Origin: an uncultured Holophagaceae bacterium
GTDB lineage: Bacteria > Acidobacteriota > Holophagae > Holophagales > Holophagaceae
Reading direction: 5' to 3'
Length of the DNA stretch: 64,000 nt
Assembly: GCA_903937385.1 (NCBI GenBank)
Contig: CAIZZF010000008.1
Span: 434,001-498,000 of the forward strand
How positions within the stretch are numbered: position 1 is the first letter of the stretch; the number at the start of each line of letters is the position of its first letter. A program made the position numbers and the translations under genes. Below the pieces are notes generated by a model that was not told the origin of the DNA, ran no database searches, and saw only the letters and a program-made list of their open reading frames with translations. Below are positions 1 to 7,772 of this stretch, piece after piece.

Positions 1-858
1 GGCCTCCCGGATCTTCTGGACGGTGGCCGGTGCCAGCGACGGCGCGCCCATGGCGCTGTGATCCACCAGGTGGAGGTAGACCAGACCCAGGGCATCGATC
101 TGTCGGGCCAGATAGGTGTAGGCCGCCTCGGTCTCGGCGAAGGGTGCGATGTCGTTGAACACGCCGTGGGGAGACAGCCGGATGCCCACGCGGTCCTTGC
201 CGATGGCGGCCACCGCCGCGGCCGCAACCTCCAGGGTGAAGCGACTGCGGTTCTCAATGGAGCCGCCGTAGGCATCGGTACGGGTGTTGGAGCCTGGGTT
301 GAGGAACTGCTCCAGCAGGTAGCCGTTGGCCGAGTGGAGCTCCACCCCGTCGAAGCCCGCCTCCACCGCATTGGTGCAGCCCTGGGCGAACTCCGCCACG
401 GCCTGCCGGATGTCCTGCTCACTCATGGCCCGGGGCACGGGATGCGGCTGCAGGCCCTGGGCGTCGGTCCAGATCTCCCCCGCCGCTGCCACCGCCGAGG
501 GCGCCAGGACCTCGGCCCCCGCGGGCAGGTTGGCCGCGTGGCCGATGCGGCCCGTGTGCATTAACTGGAGGAAGAGCTTCCCGCCCTTAGCGTGAACGGC
601 GGCCGTCACCGCCTTCCAGCCCGCCACCTGGGCCTCGGAGAAGATGCCGGGAATGCGGGGGTACCCCAGGCCATTGGGCGAAGGCGAGGTCCCCTCGGTG
701 ATGATGAGCCCCGCGCTGGCGCGCTGCCCATAGTAGGTCGCCACCAGCTCCCCGGGGACGTTGCCCAGGGAGCGGTTGCGGGTCATGGGGGCCATGACCA
801 CGCGGTTCGAGAGGGTGAGGGCGCCGAGGGTGGCGGGGCTGAAGAGGTCGCGGTTCAT
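1..858 (-). CDS. Old Yellow Enzyme family NADH:flavin oxidoreductase (NemA-like), C-terminus cut by window edge
   Basis: The frame stays open from ATG at 858 to the window edge (286 codons), so the last part of the barrel is missing. The N-terminus reads MNRDLFSPATLGALTLSNRV, followed by VMAPMTRNRS, typical of FMN-dependent ene-reductases of the OYE/N-ethylmaleimide reductase family, which reduce activated C=C bonds or nitro groups with NAD(P)H. The substrate-binding His/Asn pair is seen in ELHSANGYLLEQFLNP, and the conserved NTRTDAYGGSIENR stretch follows. An AAGGAG ribosome site lies just before the start. The physiological substrate cannot be read from sequence. It is a single gene transcribed towards the left edge. 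Confidence 0.9.
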   Translation of the reverse strand, partial: MNRDLFSPATLGALTLSNRVVMAPMTRNRSLGNVPGELVATYYGQRASAGLIITEGTSPSPNGLGYPRIPGIFSEAQVAGWKAVTAAVHAKGGKLFLQLMHTGRIGHAANLPAGAEVLAPSAVAAAGEIWTDAQGLQPHPVPRAMSEQDIRQAVAEFAQGCTNAVEAGFDGVELHSANGYLLEQFLNPGSNTRTDAYGGSIENRSRFTLEVAAAAVAAIGKDRVGIRLSPHGVFNDIAPFAETEAAYTYLARQIDALGLVYLHLVDHSAMGAPSLAPATVQKIREA

Positions 859-892
859 GGGGATCTCCTTTCCAGAAGAGCCCCAGGATAGT

Positions 893-925
893 GTTAAATC
901 CAAACCGGGTGTTGGAACATTTAAC
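893..925. promoter_or_regulatory. Short inverted repeat upstream of the OYE gene
   Basis: The arms GTTAAAT (893-899) and ATTTAAC (919-925) are perfect inverted repeats separated by 19 bases, in the 62-bp gap between the OYE start and the barstar stop. It could be an operator for the OYE gene or part of a 3' structure for the barstar gene; no regulator gene adjoins it. The assignment is weak. Confidence 0.25.
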
Positions 926-1367
926 CCGGACCCCTAGCGCCCCCTGTAAGCAGCACCTGGACCCCCTGCTCCAGGTCCCGGAACCGCGCCGGTTCCGCCT
1001 GGAGGATCACCCGGAAGGGCTTGGGTGCCAGCTCCTCGGCCGCCGCCCGCAGCACCGCCAGCCAGGTGATGCCATCAACGGGTGGAGCCTCCTGGAAGAG
1101 CTGCTCCGCGTCGAGGATAAGGAAGGTGCCCCCCTCGGGCAAGTCCGCGAGCGCATCGCGCAGGGCGTCCCAGGTGCCCCCGAAGTAGGGTGGGAACTGG
1201 GCGGCGGCGGCCCACTCATCCATGAGCCCGCGCCGGGTCCGCATGCGGGCGCCCCGCAGCCACCAGACGGGGCCCTTGTCCGCCGTGGCGTCGACCAGGG
1301 TGGCCGCCGAGCCGCGCCAGACCTGGAGCAGGGGGTCTCCGGGGGCGGGGTAGGCGAGACCGGTCAT
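921..1367 (-). CDS. Barstar family ribonuclease inhibitor
   Basis: A 148-aa protein whose centre contains YFGGTWDALRDALADLPEGG, the recognisable barstar core, followed by a strand-helix segment with ILQAEPARF. Barstars bind and block barnase-type RNases in the cytoplasm. Its ATG at 1367 overlaps the TGA of the upstream RNase gene by four bases (ATGA), so the pair is almost certainly co-transcribed and translationally coupled, which fits an enzyme-inhibitor role. It is longer than the roughly 90-aa Bacillus barstar because of an N-terminal extension of about 55 residues. The same frame continues open far upstream only because it runs through other genes out of phase; MTGLAYP is the sensible start. 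Confidence 0.85.
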   Translation of the reverse strand: MTGLAYPAPGDPLLQVWRGSAATLVDATADKGPVWWLRGARMRTRRGLMDEWAAAAQFPPYFGGTWDALRDALADLPEGGTFLILDAEQLFQEAPPVDGITWLAVLRAAAEELAPKPFRVILQAEPARFRDLEQGVQVLLTGGARGPG

Positions 1368-1783
1368 TTCACCTCGAGGAAGGTCTTGTAGTGGTCGGCG
1401 GTATACCAGGCGCGGCCGTCGTTGCCCGTGACCAGGCGCTCTGCACCCCGGTTGCGGCCCTCGGCCCGGGGCCGGACATCCCACTCGCGGTACTCGATGC
1501 GCTTGCGCCGGGCGTTGTAGCGGGGCAGCTGGCCCTCGTAGTTCCCATAGATCCGACCGCCCACATAGCCCGGCGGGGCGTAGCCATGCTGGCGGACATA
1601 GGCGAGGGTCTGACGCACGTGGGCCGGGAGGGCGGCCACCGGGGGCGCGACCTGCACCTGGACCTGCGCCGGGGTCGGAGGCGGTGGGGGGGTGGCCGGG
1701 CCGCAGGCGCACAGGGGCAGCAGGACCCCCAGGCAGACCAGGCCTGCGGCCAGGAATGCCAGGGTCCTTCGCCAGCGGGTCAT
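1364..1783 (-). CDS. Exported guanyl-specific ribonuclease (barnase/RNase Sa type), possible lipoprotein
   Basis: A 139-aa protein with a basic N-terminus and hydrophobic stretch (residues 5-26), then a proline-rich linker, then a microbial RNase domain (about 72-139). Visible family motifs are IYGNYEGQLP, YREWDV with the expected catalytic Glu100, RGAERLVTG with Arg112/Arg116, and the C-terminal WYTADHYKTF with His131. These enzymes cleave single-stranded RNA after guanosine. The sequence LCAC ending at Cys27 could be a lipobox, which would tether the enzyme to the membrane; cleavage by signal peptidase I is the alternative. It is followed directly by its barstar gene with a 4-base overlap. 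Confidence 0.88.
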   Translation of the reverse strand: MTRWRRTLAFLAAGLVCLGVLLPLCACGPATPPPPPTPAQVQVQVAPPVAALPAHVRQTLAYVRQHGYAPPGYVGGRIYGNYEGQLPRYNARRKRIEYREWDVRPRAEGRNRGAERLVTGNDGRAWYTADHYKTFLEVK

Positions 1784-1813
1784 GGGGCCTCCGGGGTTGG
1801 AGAAAGTGTACGC

Positions 1814-3109
1814 CTAGGCGGGCTGGTTCGCAGTGGTGATGGTCTCCAGGCCCTTGGCATCGGGACCCGTTTCCGCCCGGCGAAGCAGGTAGGCAAAGAG
1901 GAAGCCGAAGAAGCCGAGGCAGCTGAAGATCCACATGCCAAGGTGATAGCCCCCAGGATTGGCTGCGCTGGCGGCGGAGTGATCGTTGGCCCAGCCGATG
2001 AGGAAGTTGAAGCCGGCCAGGCCCACATTCTGGATCAGGGTCATCAGGCCGTAGGCGGTGCCGAGCTTCTCCTCGGGGACGAGGTAAGCCACCGAAGGCC
2101 ACATCACGGCGGGAATGAGGCTGAAGGCGATGCCCATGAGGGCCATGGGCACGTAGAGGCTCACGTGGGTGTAGGCCATGAGCAGGTAGACGGGGATCAG
2201 CAGGAGGCTGCCTAGCATCATGAAGAGGGCCCGCTTCCCGACACGGTCCACCAGCAGGCCGAAGAGGGGCGTCCCCACCATGGCGAAGAGGGTGAGCATC
2301 GAGGAGAGGAAGCCCCCGGTCTCGCGGCTCACGCCGTGGGCATCCTGGAAGAACTTCACCGCGAAGGTCTGGAAGGGGAAGATGCCGCTGTAAAACGTGA
2401 TGCAGAGGGCCACCACATACCAGTAGGTGGGACTGAACTTCAGCAGGTCGCCCCAGACCACTTTGTCCGTGCCCCCCTGGGAGCGCAGGGTGTAGCGTCG
2501 GGCCGCCTGATTCTCCATCAGCCAGTAGATCCCCGCCGCGATCACGCAGACCGAGCCGAACACTGTGGCGATGAGCAGGGGGGTGCGCCAGGAGCCGAAG
2601 GCCCCCCGGGCCCAGGTGGGGCTGTTCAGGGCCGCAAAGGACCCCAGCCGGGCGATGAGCAGGTTGATGCCGAAGGCGAAGCTCAGCTCCTTCCCACGGA
2701 ACCACTGGGCCACCGCGGCGGTCACCGCAACGATGAGGCTCTCCGCGCCCAGCCCGAAGATCAGCCGCCCCGTCGCCATGATGGCGAGGCGGGGGCTCAG
2801 GGCCGTCACCGCCGCCCCCAGGAAGCAGAGCAGGGCGAAGATGAACGTGGCGCGCTTCACCCCGATGCGGTCGATGAGGATGCCACCGATGAGCACCATC
2901 ACCACGTTGGGCACACTGTAGATGCCCTGCAGCAGACCGATGTTGGCGTCCGAGAAGCCCAGTTGCTTCTGCAGCACGTCCGCGAGGGGGCTGATGGCGT
3001 CGTAGACGTAGTAGTTGCCGAACATGGCCAGGCTGATGACCACCAGCACCAGCCAGCGGAAGGCTGGGGGGGGTGCGGGACGTTCCTGGACTGGCTCGGA
3101 CGAGGACAT
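1814..3109 (-). CDS. Major facilitator superfamily transporter
   Basis: A 431-aa membrane protein with about 12 hydrophobic segments. The loop between segments 2 and 3 carries the MFS motif A-like GGILIDRIGVKRA, and a second copy, LLVDRVGKRALF, occurs in the C-terminal half. I chose the ATG at 3109 (MSSSEPVQ) because a GGGAG ribosome site lies just before it; an in-frame start at 3148 would add 13 residues. Substrate and direction of transport cannot be inferred, and the neighbours (RNase, metalloprotease) do not help. Confidence 0.88.
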   Translation of the reverse strand: MSSSEPVQERPAPPPAFRWLVLVVISLAMFGNYYVYDAISPLADVLQKQLGFSDANIGLLQGIYSVPNVVMVLIGGILIDRIGVKRATFIFALLCFLGAAVTALSPRLAIMATGRLIFGLGAESLIVAVTAAVAQWFRGKELSFAFGINLLIARLGSFAALNSPTWARGAFGSWRTPLLIATVFGSVCVIAAGIYWLMENQAARRYTLRSQGGTDKVVWGDLLKFSPTYWYVVALCITFYSGIFPFQTFAVKFFQDAHGVSRETGGFLSSMLTLFAMVGTPLFGLLVDRVGKRALFMMLGSLLLIPVYLLMAYTHVSLYVPMALMGIAFSLIPAVMWPSVAYLVPEEKLGTAYGLMTLIQNVGLAGFNFLIGWANDHSAASAANPGGYHLGMWIFSCLGFFGFLFAYLLRRAETGPDAKGLETITTANQPA

Positions 3110-3303
3110 GGAGCTCCCGATTTGGATAACGTTCCATCCTGCCAGCAACAGGGCTGGGGCCTCGGAGAGAAGTGGGTGTCATAGAAATTGTTTTCTTGCT
3201 TTTTGAATTGTTGGTTTGTAACTTCAACACACTCTTATTCACGGTTTATTACTCTCTGATCTTCGTGACAGCGTGGACCTACAAGTTCTTAAAGGAGACT
3301 TAA

Positions 3304-4995
3304 ATGTCATCTCGCCTAGCCTTTCGCCTGGTTGCAGCGGGCCTGCTCATGGTGCCCACCCTCGGTGCGGGATCGAATGAATCGACCCTCGCTGCCGAGG
3401 CCCAGCGGCACCTGGCTGCCCGGCTCTACCAGCTGGGCCTCAGCCCCGACCACAGCTTCGCCACCCGCAACGTCTTCGAGGAGGCCACAGGCGAGGCCCA
3501 TGTGCGCCTGAACCAGTTCTACAAGGGCGTGCGGGTCTTCGAGGGCGAGTCCATCGTCCACCTTCGGGGCGGCGTGGTCACGGAGCACACAGATGCCCTG
3601 CTCCGCGGCCTTGCCCTGAACGTGTCCCCCTCCCTCAGCGCCCCGGAGGCCCTGGCCACCGCCCATGGCATCCTCGCGCCCCGGGGAGCCTTCGCCTACG
3701 CGCCCACCGCCGAGCTGGTCATCGCCACCCCCACCGACGGCCCCCAAAAGGGCCGCCCCGCCACCCCCACCCTGGCCTACCACGTCCACACCGAGCTCGA
3801 GAACGCCCAGGATGGGATCCGCCACACGGACTTCCTGGTGGATGCGCACACCGGCGCCGTGCTGGAGCAGTGGAACACCCTGCACACCGCCGGCACCACC
3901 ACCACCGCCAGCAGCCAGTATTCCGGGACAGTCTCCATTCCCACCAACAGCACGGCCACCGGCTTCGAACTGCGCGACATGACCCGGGGCGCCCGCGGCA
4001 CCTTCGGTAACAACGTGGTGACCAACGCCAATCATGCCGCCACGAGCTCCACCGCGGCCGGCACCGTCTATGCCAGCGCCACCAACACCTGGGGCGACGG
4101 GGCAAACTACATCGAAGGCAGCTCCACCACCGCCGCCAACGGCCAGACCGCCGCCGTGGACGCGATGTACGGCATGGCCCAGACCTGGGACTTCTACGCG
4201 AATATCTTCGGGCGCAACGGCATCGACAATGCGGGCACCGCCACCTACAGCCGGGTCCACATCGGCAGCGGCTACGACAACGCCTTCTGGTCGGATAGCT
4301 GCTTCTGCATGACCTACGGTGACGGCACCAGTTTCCTGACCCTGACCGCCCTCGACGTGGCCGGCCACGAGATGAGCCATGGCGTCTGCGCCCGCACCGC
4401 CAACCTGGCCTACCGGGCCGAGTCCGGGGGACTGAACGAGGCCAACTCGGACATCTTCGGCACCCTGGTCGAGTTCATGGCCCGGGGCGGTGGCAGCGGC
4501 ACCATCCCCAACCATACGGCGATCACGAGCACCCTCAGCACTGTGGGGGGCGTGGTCCCGGCAGCCAACTACCTCATCGGCGAGCAGCTCGAGACCAGCG
4601 CCTTCCCGAAGCCTCTCCGCTACATGTACAAGCCCAGCCTGGACGGCGCCAGTGCCGACGCCTGGTCCACCAGCCTCAAGCGGCTCGATGTGCACTACAG
4701 CTCGGGTCCCGCGAACCACTTCTTCTTTCTGCTCGCCCACGGCAGCCAGAAGGACACCTTCTCGGGCGGCATCCAATCCCCTCTGGCCAACGGCGTCACC
4801 AGCATCACGGGCCTCGGCAACGACCTGGCCGGGCGCATCTGGTACAAGGCTCTCACCGCCTACATGACCAGCAGCACGACCTACGCCGGCGCCCGCACCG
4901 CCACGCTTAGCGCCTGCACCGCCCTGGGCTACCCCGCCGGCAGCACGGTCTACACCACCGTGAACACCGCCTGGCTGGCGGTCAACGTCAAGTAG
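3304..4995 (+). CDS. Secreted M4 (thermolysin-type) zinc metallopeptidase
   Basis: A 563-aa protein with a signal peptide (about residues 1-23), a propeptide of FTP/PepSY type, and an M4 catalytic domain. The zinc site is HEMSH at 355-359 with the third ligand Glu379 in GGLNEANSD, twenty residues on as in thermolysin. The catalytic His is H464 in DVHYSSG. Such enzymes are exported as zymogens and digest extracellular protein. An AAGGAG ribosome site precedes the ATG. The 190 bp upstream is AT-rich against the rest of the window and probably carries promoters for this gene and the divergent MFS gene. Thr, Ala and Ser are abundant in the mature part, common in secreted proteins. Confidence 0.95.
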   Translation: MSSRLAFRLVAAGLLMVPTLGAGSNESTLAAEAQRHLAARLYQLGLSPDHSFATRNVFEEATGEAHVRLNQFYKGVRVFEGESIVHLRGGVVTEHTDALLRGLALNVSPSLSAPEALATAHGILAPRGAFAYAPTAELVIATPTDGPQKGRPATPTLAYHVHTELENAQDGIRHTDFLVDAHTGAVLEQWNTLHTAGTTTTASSQYSGTVSIPTNSTATGFELRDMTRGARGTFGNNVVTNANHAATSSTAAGTVYASATNTWGDGANYIEGSSTTAANGQTAAVDAMYGMAQTWDFYANIFGRNGIDNAGTATYSRVHIGSGYDNAFWSDSCFCMTYGDGTSFLTLTALDVAGHEMSHGVCARTANLAYRAESGGLNEANSDIFGTLVEFMARGGGSGTIPNHTAITSTLSTVGGVVPAANYLIGEQLETSAFPKPLRYMYKPSLDGASADAWSTSLKRLDVHYSSGPANHFFFLLAHGSQKDTFSGGIQSPLANGVTSITGLGNDLAGRIWYKALTAYMTSSTTYAGARTATLSACTALGYPAGSTVYTTVNTAWLAVNVK

Positions 4996-5007
4996 ACCCC
5001 GCTTCTA

Positions 5008-5039
5008 CCGCGGCGCCCGGGCCACCCTGGGCGCTGCGG
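5008..5039 (+). terminator. Hairpin after the M4 protease gene
   Basis: CCGCGGCGCCC (5008-5018) pairs with GGGCGCTGCGG (5029-5039) over 11 bp with one G-U pair, twelve bases after the protease stop codon. No T-run follows, so it may be a weak or Rho-assisted terminator. Confidence 0.45.
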
Positions 5040-5080
5040 CCGTTTGCAGCGCCGCCCCGGCTGGCGGATAGTTAGGAGTC

Positions 5081-5812
5081 ATGACCGCCCCCGCCCGCAG
5101 GACCTGCCCCAGCTGCCAGACGCGTCTCTCGCCTCTGGCCGCAGAGTGTCCCGAGTGCGGGCTGGGCCTGGCACCACCCCGGCAGAGCCGCCCCCTGCTG
5201 TTCCAGGCCTCGGCCCTGGCCCAGGTGACGTTCACCCCGCCGCCCCGGACCCTCACGGCCCCCGCCCTGGGCCGCGTGGCACCCATCGCCGTCGAGGTGA
5301 GCCCCGACGAGCTTCTGCAGGCACCCTTCCTGGATTCCGCGAGCCCCGCGCCTGAAGCCCTCCCCGAGCTGCCCCCGCAGCCGACCCTCAGTGCCGAGCC
5401 CACCACCAGCTTCTGGCCCCTGGTGAAGGTGGAGGCCTCCGAGGCGCTCCTGCTGGCCGCCCTGCAGGGAGTGGCCCTGCTGCTGCCGGCCTGGGTGCTG
5501 GGCATCTCCCCCACCCGGCTCTTCCTGGGGGCCTGGTTCTTCGTGGTGCCCTACCTCTTCGCGCTGTCCTGGGTGCTGTTCCTGGCGCCCCTGGGCCTGA
5601 CTGGGCAGTCGCCGATGATGGGCTATTTTGGCGTCACCCTGCCCGAGAACACCCCCGAGCGGCGCATCGCCTTCTCGCTCGTGCATCTGGTCTCGGTGGC
5701 CTGCTTCCCCCTGAGTTTTCTCTGCATGGTGCTGAGCCCCCGACACCAGACCCTGGCCGAGCTGCTGAGCGGCCAGGAGCTGTTGGCCAGGCCCATGCCC
5801 AGGCTGCGCTAG
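5081..5812 (+). CDS. Zinc-ribbon/RDD-domain membrane protein
   Basis: A 243-aa protein beginning with a zinc ribbon (CPSCQTRLSPLAAECPECG), a proline-rich linker to about residue 120, and then an RDD-like membrane domain with three or four hydrophobic segments (roughly 125-225). RDD proteins are small multi-pass proteins, some with ion/proton antiport activity; many have no known role. The gene follows the M4 protease by 85 bp and converges with the KimA-like pair. No function beyond membrane location can be supported. Confidence 0.75.
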   Translation: MTAPARRTCPSCQTRLSPLAAECPECGLGLAPPRQSRPLLFQASALAQVTFTPPPRTLTAPALGRVAPIAVEVSPDELLQAPFLDSASPAPEALPELPPQPTLSAEPTTSFWPLVKVEASEALLLAALQGVALLLPAWVLGISPTRLFLGAWFFVVPYLFALSWVLFLAPLGLTGQSPMMGYFGVTLPENTPERRIAFSLVHLVSVACFPLSFLCMVLSPRHQTLAELLSGQELLARPMPRLR

Positions 5813-5822
5813 GTGCACCCGC

Positions 5823-7751
5823 TCAGGGCAGGTGCACCGGCACCGAGGTCACGATCACACCGGTCCGCAGTAGCAGGGCGGCCTTGATGCGCAGGGCGCT
5901 CTGGTTGTGGAGGAGCTGCTGCCACCAGTGGGAGGTGATGAACTCCGGCAGGATGACGGTGAGGGCCAGCTCGGGCTCCGCGAACAGGATGCGCTCCACC
6001 TCTTCCAGGATAGGCTCCACCATGCGGCGGTAGGGGCTGGGCAGCACCCGCAGGGGGATGCCCATGCCGTAGCTGGTCCAGTCCTCCCGGAGCTTCTCGA
6101 TGGCGCTGCTGTCCCTGCCCCCGTCCGAGCCCAGGTCCACCGTGATCGCCTCCACCCGGTCCCCGGCGATGAGCCGGGCGTAGAGGAGGGACTGCACCAC
6201 GCCCCCGTGGATGCTGTTCACCAGCACGAGCGCGTGGTGCTTGGGGGGCAGCACCGCATCGGTGCGACTGGCAGCCAGCCGGGAGCGCACCCCGATGTAG
6301 TGGCGCCGGATGCTGAAGTGAAGCGCCACCAGCAGCGGCACCAAGAGCAGGACGATCCAGGCGCCATGGACGAACTTGGTGATGGCGATGTCCAGCAACA
6401 CGATCAGGGCCGTGACGGCACCCAGGCCATTCACGAAGGCCTTCAGGTGCCAGTGGCGACCCCGCACCTTCCGCCAGTGGACCACCATGCCCGTCTGGCT
6501 GAGGGTGAAGCCGATGAAGACGCCGGCAGCGTAGAGGGGCAGCAGCACATCCGTGTTCGCATGGAACAGCCACACCAGCAGAGCCGAGAAGAAGAACAGC
6601 AGCAGGATGCCATTCGAGAAGACCAGGCGGTCCCCCTGAGAGGCGAACTGCCGGGGCAGGAACCCATCCCGCGCCTGCAGCGCCGCCAGACGGGGGAAGT
6701 CGGCGAAGGCGGTGTTCGCGGCCACCACCAGGATCGCGAAGGTGAAGCCCTGGACCCCGTAGTAGATCAGCTTGGGCAACCCCTGGCTGACGTCCCCCAG
6801 GATGGCCTTGTTCAGCTTGGAAAGCAGGGTCTCGGCCACCACACTGGGGTCCGCGCTGTGCTGGTAGGTGACGCCGAAGCGATGGGCGAGGAAAGTGATA
6901 CCCAGGAACATGGTGCCCAGCAGCACCACCATCCAGACCATGGTCTTGGCGGCGTTGGGCCCCGCGGGCTCGCGGAAAGCTGTGGCGCCGTTGCTGATGG
7001 CCTCGACGCCAGTGAGGGCGGTGCAGCCCGCGCTGTAGGCCCGCATGAAGATCCACACCATGGACAGGCCCGCCAGGGGGACACCCTGCGCCACGGCCTG
7101 CTGGACCTCCGGCAGCGCGGGTCCCCGCCCCAGGAGGATCTGCATCAACCCATAGCCCAGCACCAAGAGGATGCTGACGACGAAGCCATAGGTGGGAATG
7201 GCGAACAGGGTCCCGCTCTCCCGGATCCCCCGGAGGTTCATGAGGGCGATGAACCCGATGGCCAGGATGGTCAGGAAGACGTTGTGGCCCGCCAGGGCTG
7301 GCACCGCCGCCGTGATGGCCGCCACCCCCGAGGAGACGGAGACCGCCACCGTCAGCAGGTAGTCGATGAGCAGGGAGGCCCCGGCTGTCAGGGCCGGCAG
7401 GTCCCCCAGGTTCTCCTTGGCCACGATGTAGGCGCCACCCCCGCCGGGGTAGGCGAGGATCGTCTGCCGGTAGCTGATGGCGAGGATCACCAGCAGCGCC
7501 ACGATGCCCAGGGCCACCGGGATGGACCAGCCATAGATCGCGTGGCCGGCCACCCCCGCAAGCAGCCCCGCCCCCGCGGCGGGGAGCAGGGCCCCCGACA
7601 GCGAGGCCATGATCTCCTGCGTGGCGTAGGCCACCGAGGAGAGCGCATCCGAGCTGAACACCGCCAGCCCGATGGGATTGCTGATCTTGGTGTGGGGGGT
7701 CTCCTGGCTCGACAACCGCCTGCCCAGGAGGATCCGTCTCAGGCTCTGCAT
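5823..7751 (-). CDS. KimA-like APC-superfamily potassium transporter, second copy
   Basis: A 642-aa protein closely resembling Bacillus subtilis KimA (YdaO), a high-affinity K+/H+ symporter of the APC superfamily. Visible features are the start SSDALSSVAYATQEIM, SYRQTILAYPGGGGAYIVAK in the first core helices, CTALTGVEAISNG, about 12 membrane segments to residue 470, and a cytoplasmic C-terminal domain ending in LLHNQSALRIKAALLLRTGV as in KimA. It lies 21 bp downstream of a close paralogue on the same strand, so the two form an operon. In Bacillus KimA is controlled by c-di-AMP; whether that holds here is unknown. A generic 'amino acid permease' label is the alternative. Confidence 0.82.
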   Translation of the reverse strand: MQSLRRILLGRRLSSQETPHTKISNPIGLAVFSSDALSSVAYATQEIMASLSGALLPAAGAGLLAGVAGHAIYGWSIPVALGIVALLVILAISYRQTILAYPGGGGAYIVAKENLGDLPALTAGASLLIDYLLTVAVSVSSGVAAITAAVPALAGHNVFLTILAIGFIALMNLRGIRESGTLFAIPTYGFVVSILLVLGYGLMQILLGRGPALPEVQQAVAQGVPLAGLSMVWIFMRAYSAGCTALTGVEAISNGATAFREPAGPNAAKTMVWMVVLLGTMFLGITFLAHRFGVTYQHSADPSVVAETLLSKLNKAILGDVSQGLPKLIYYGVQGFTFAILVVAANTAFADFPRLAALQARDGFLPRQFASQGDRLVFSNGILLLFFFSALLVWLFHANTDVLLPLYAAGVFIGFTLSQTGMVVHWRKVRGRHWHLKAFVNGLGAVTALIVLLDIAITKFVHGAWIVLLLVPLLVALHFSIRRHYIGVRSRLAASRTDAVLPPKHHALVLVNSIHGGVVQSLLYARLIAGDRVEAITVDLGSDGGRDSSAIEKLREDWTSYGMGIPLRVLPSPYRRMVEPILEEVERILFAEPELALTVILPEFITSHWWQQLLHNQSALRIKAALLLRTGVIVTSVPVHLP

Positions 7752-7772
7752 TCAGCCACCCCAGGAGGGAGG

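Noticed and set aside
921-3242. A 773-codon minus-strand open frame that would fuse the barstar to a long upstream protein
   Set aside because: The upstream part runs out of frame through the RNase and MFS genes and is low-complexity Arg/Pro/Gly; the barstar start at 1367 with ATGA coupling explains the real gene.
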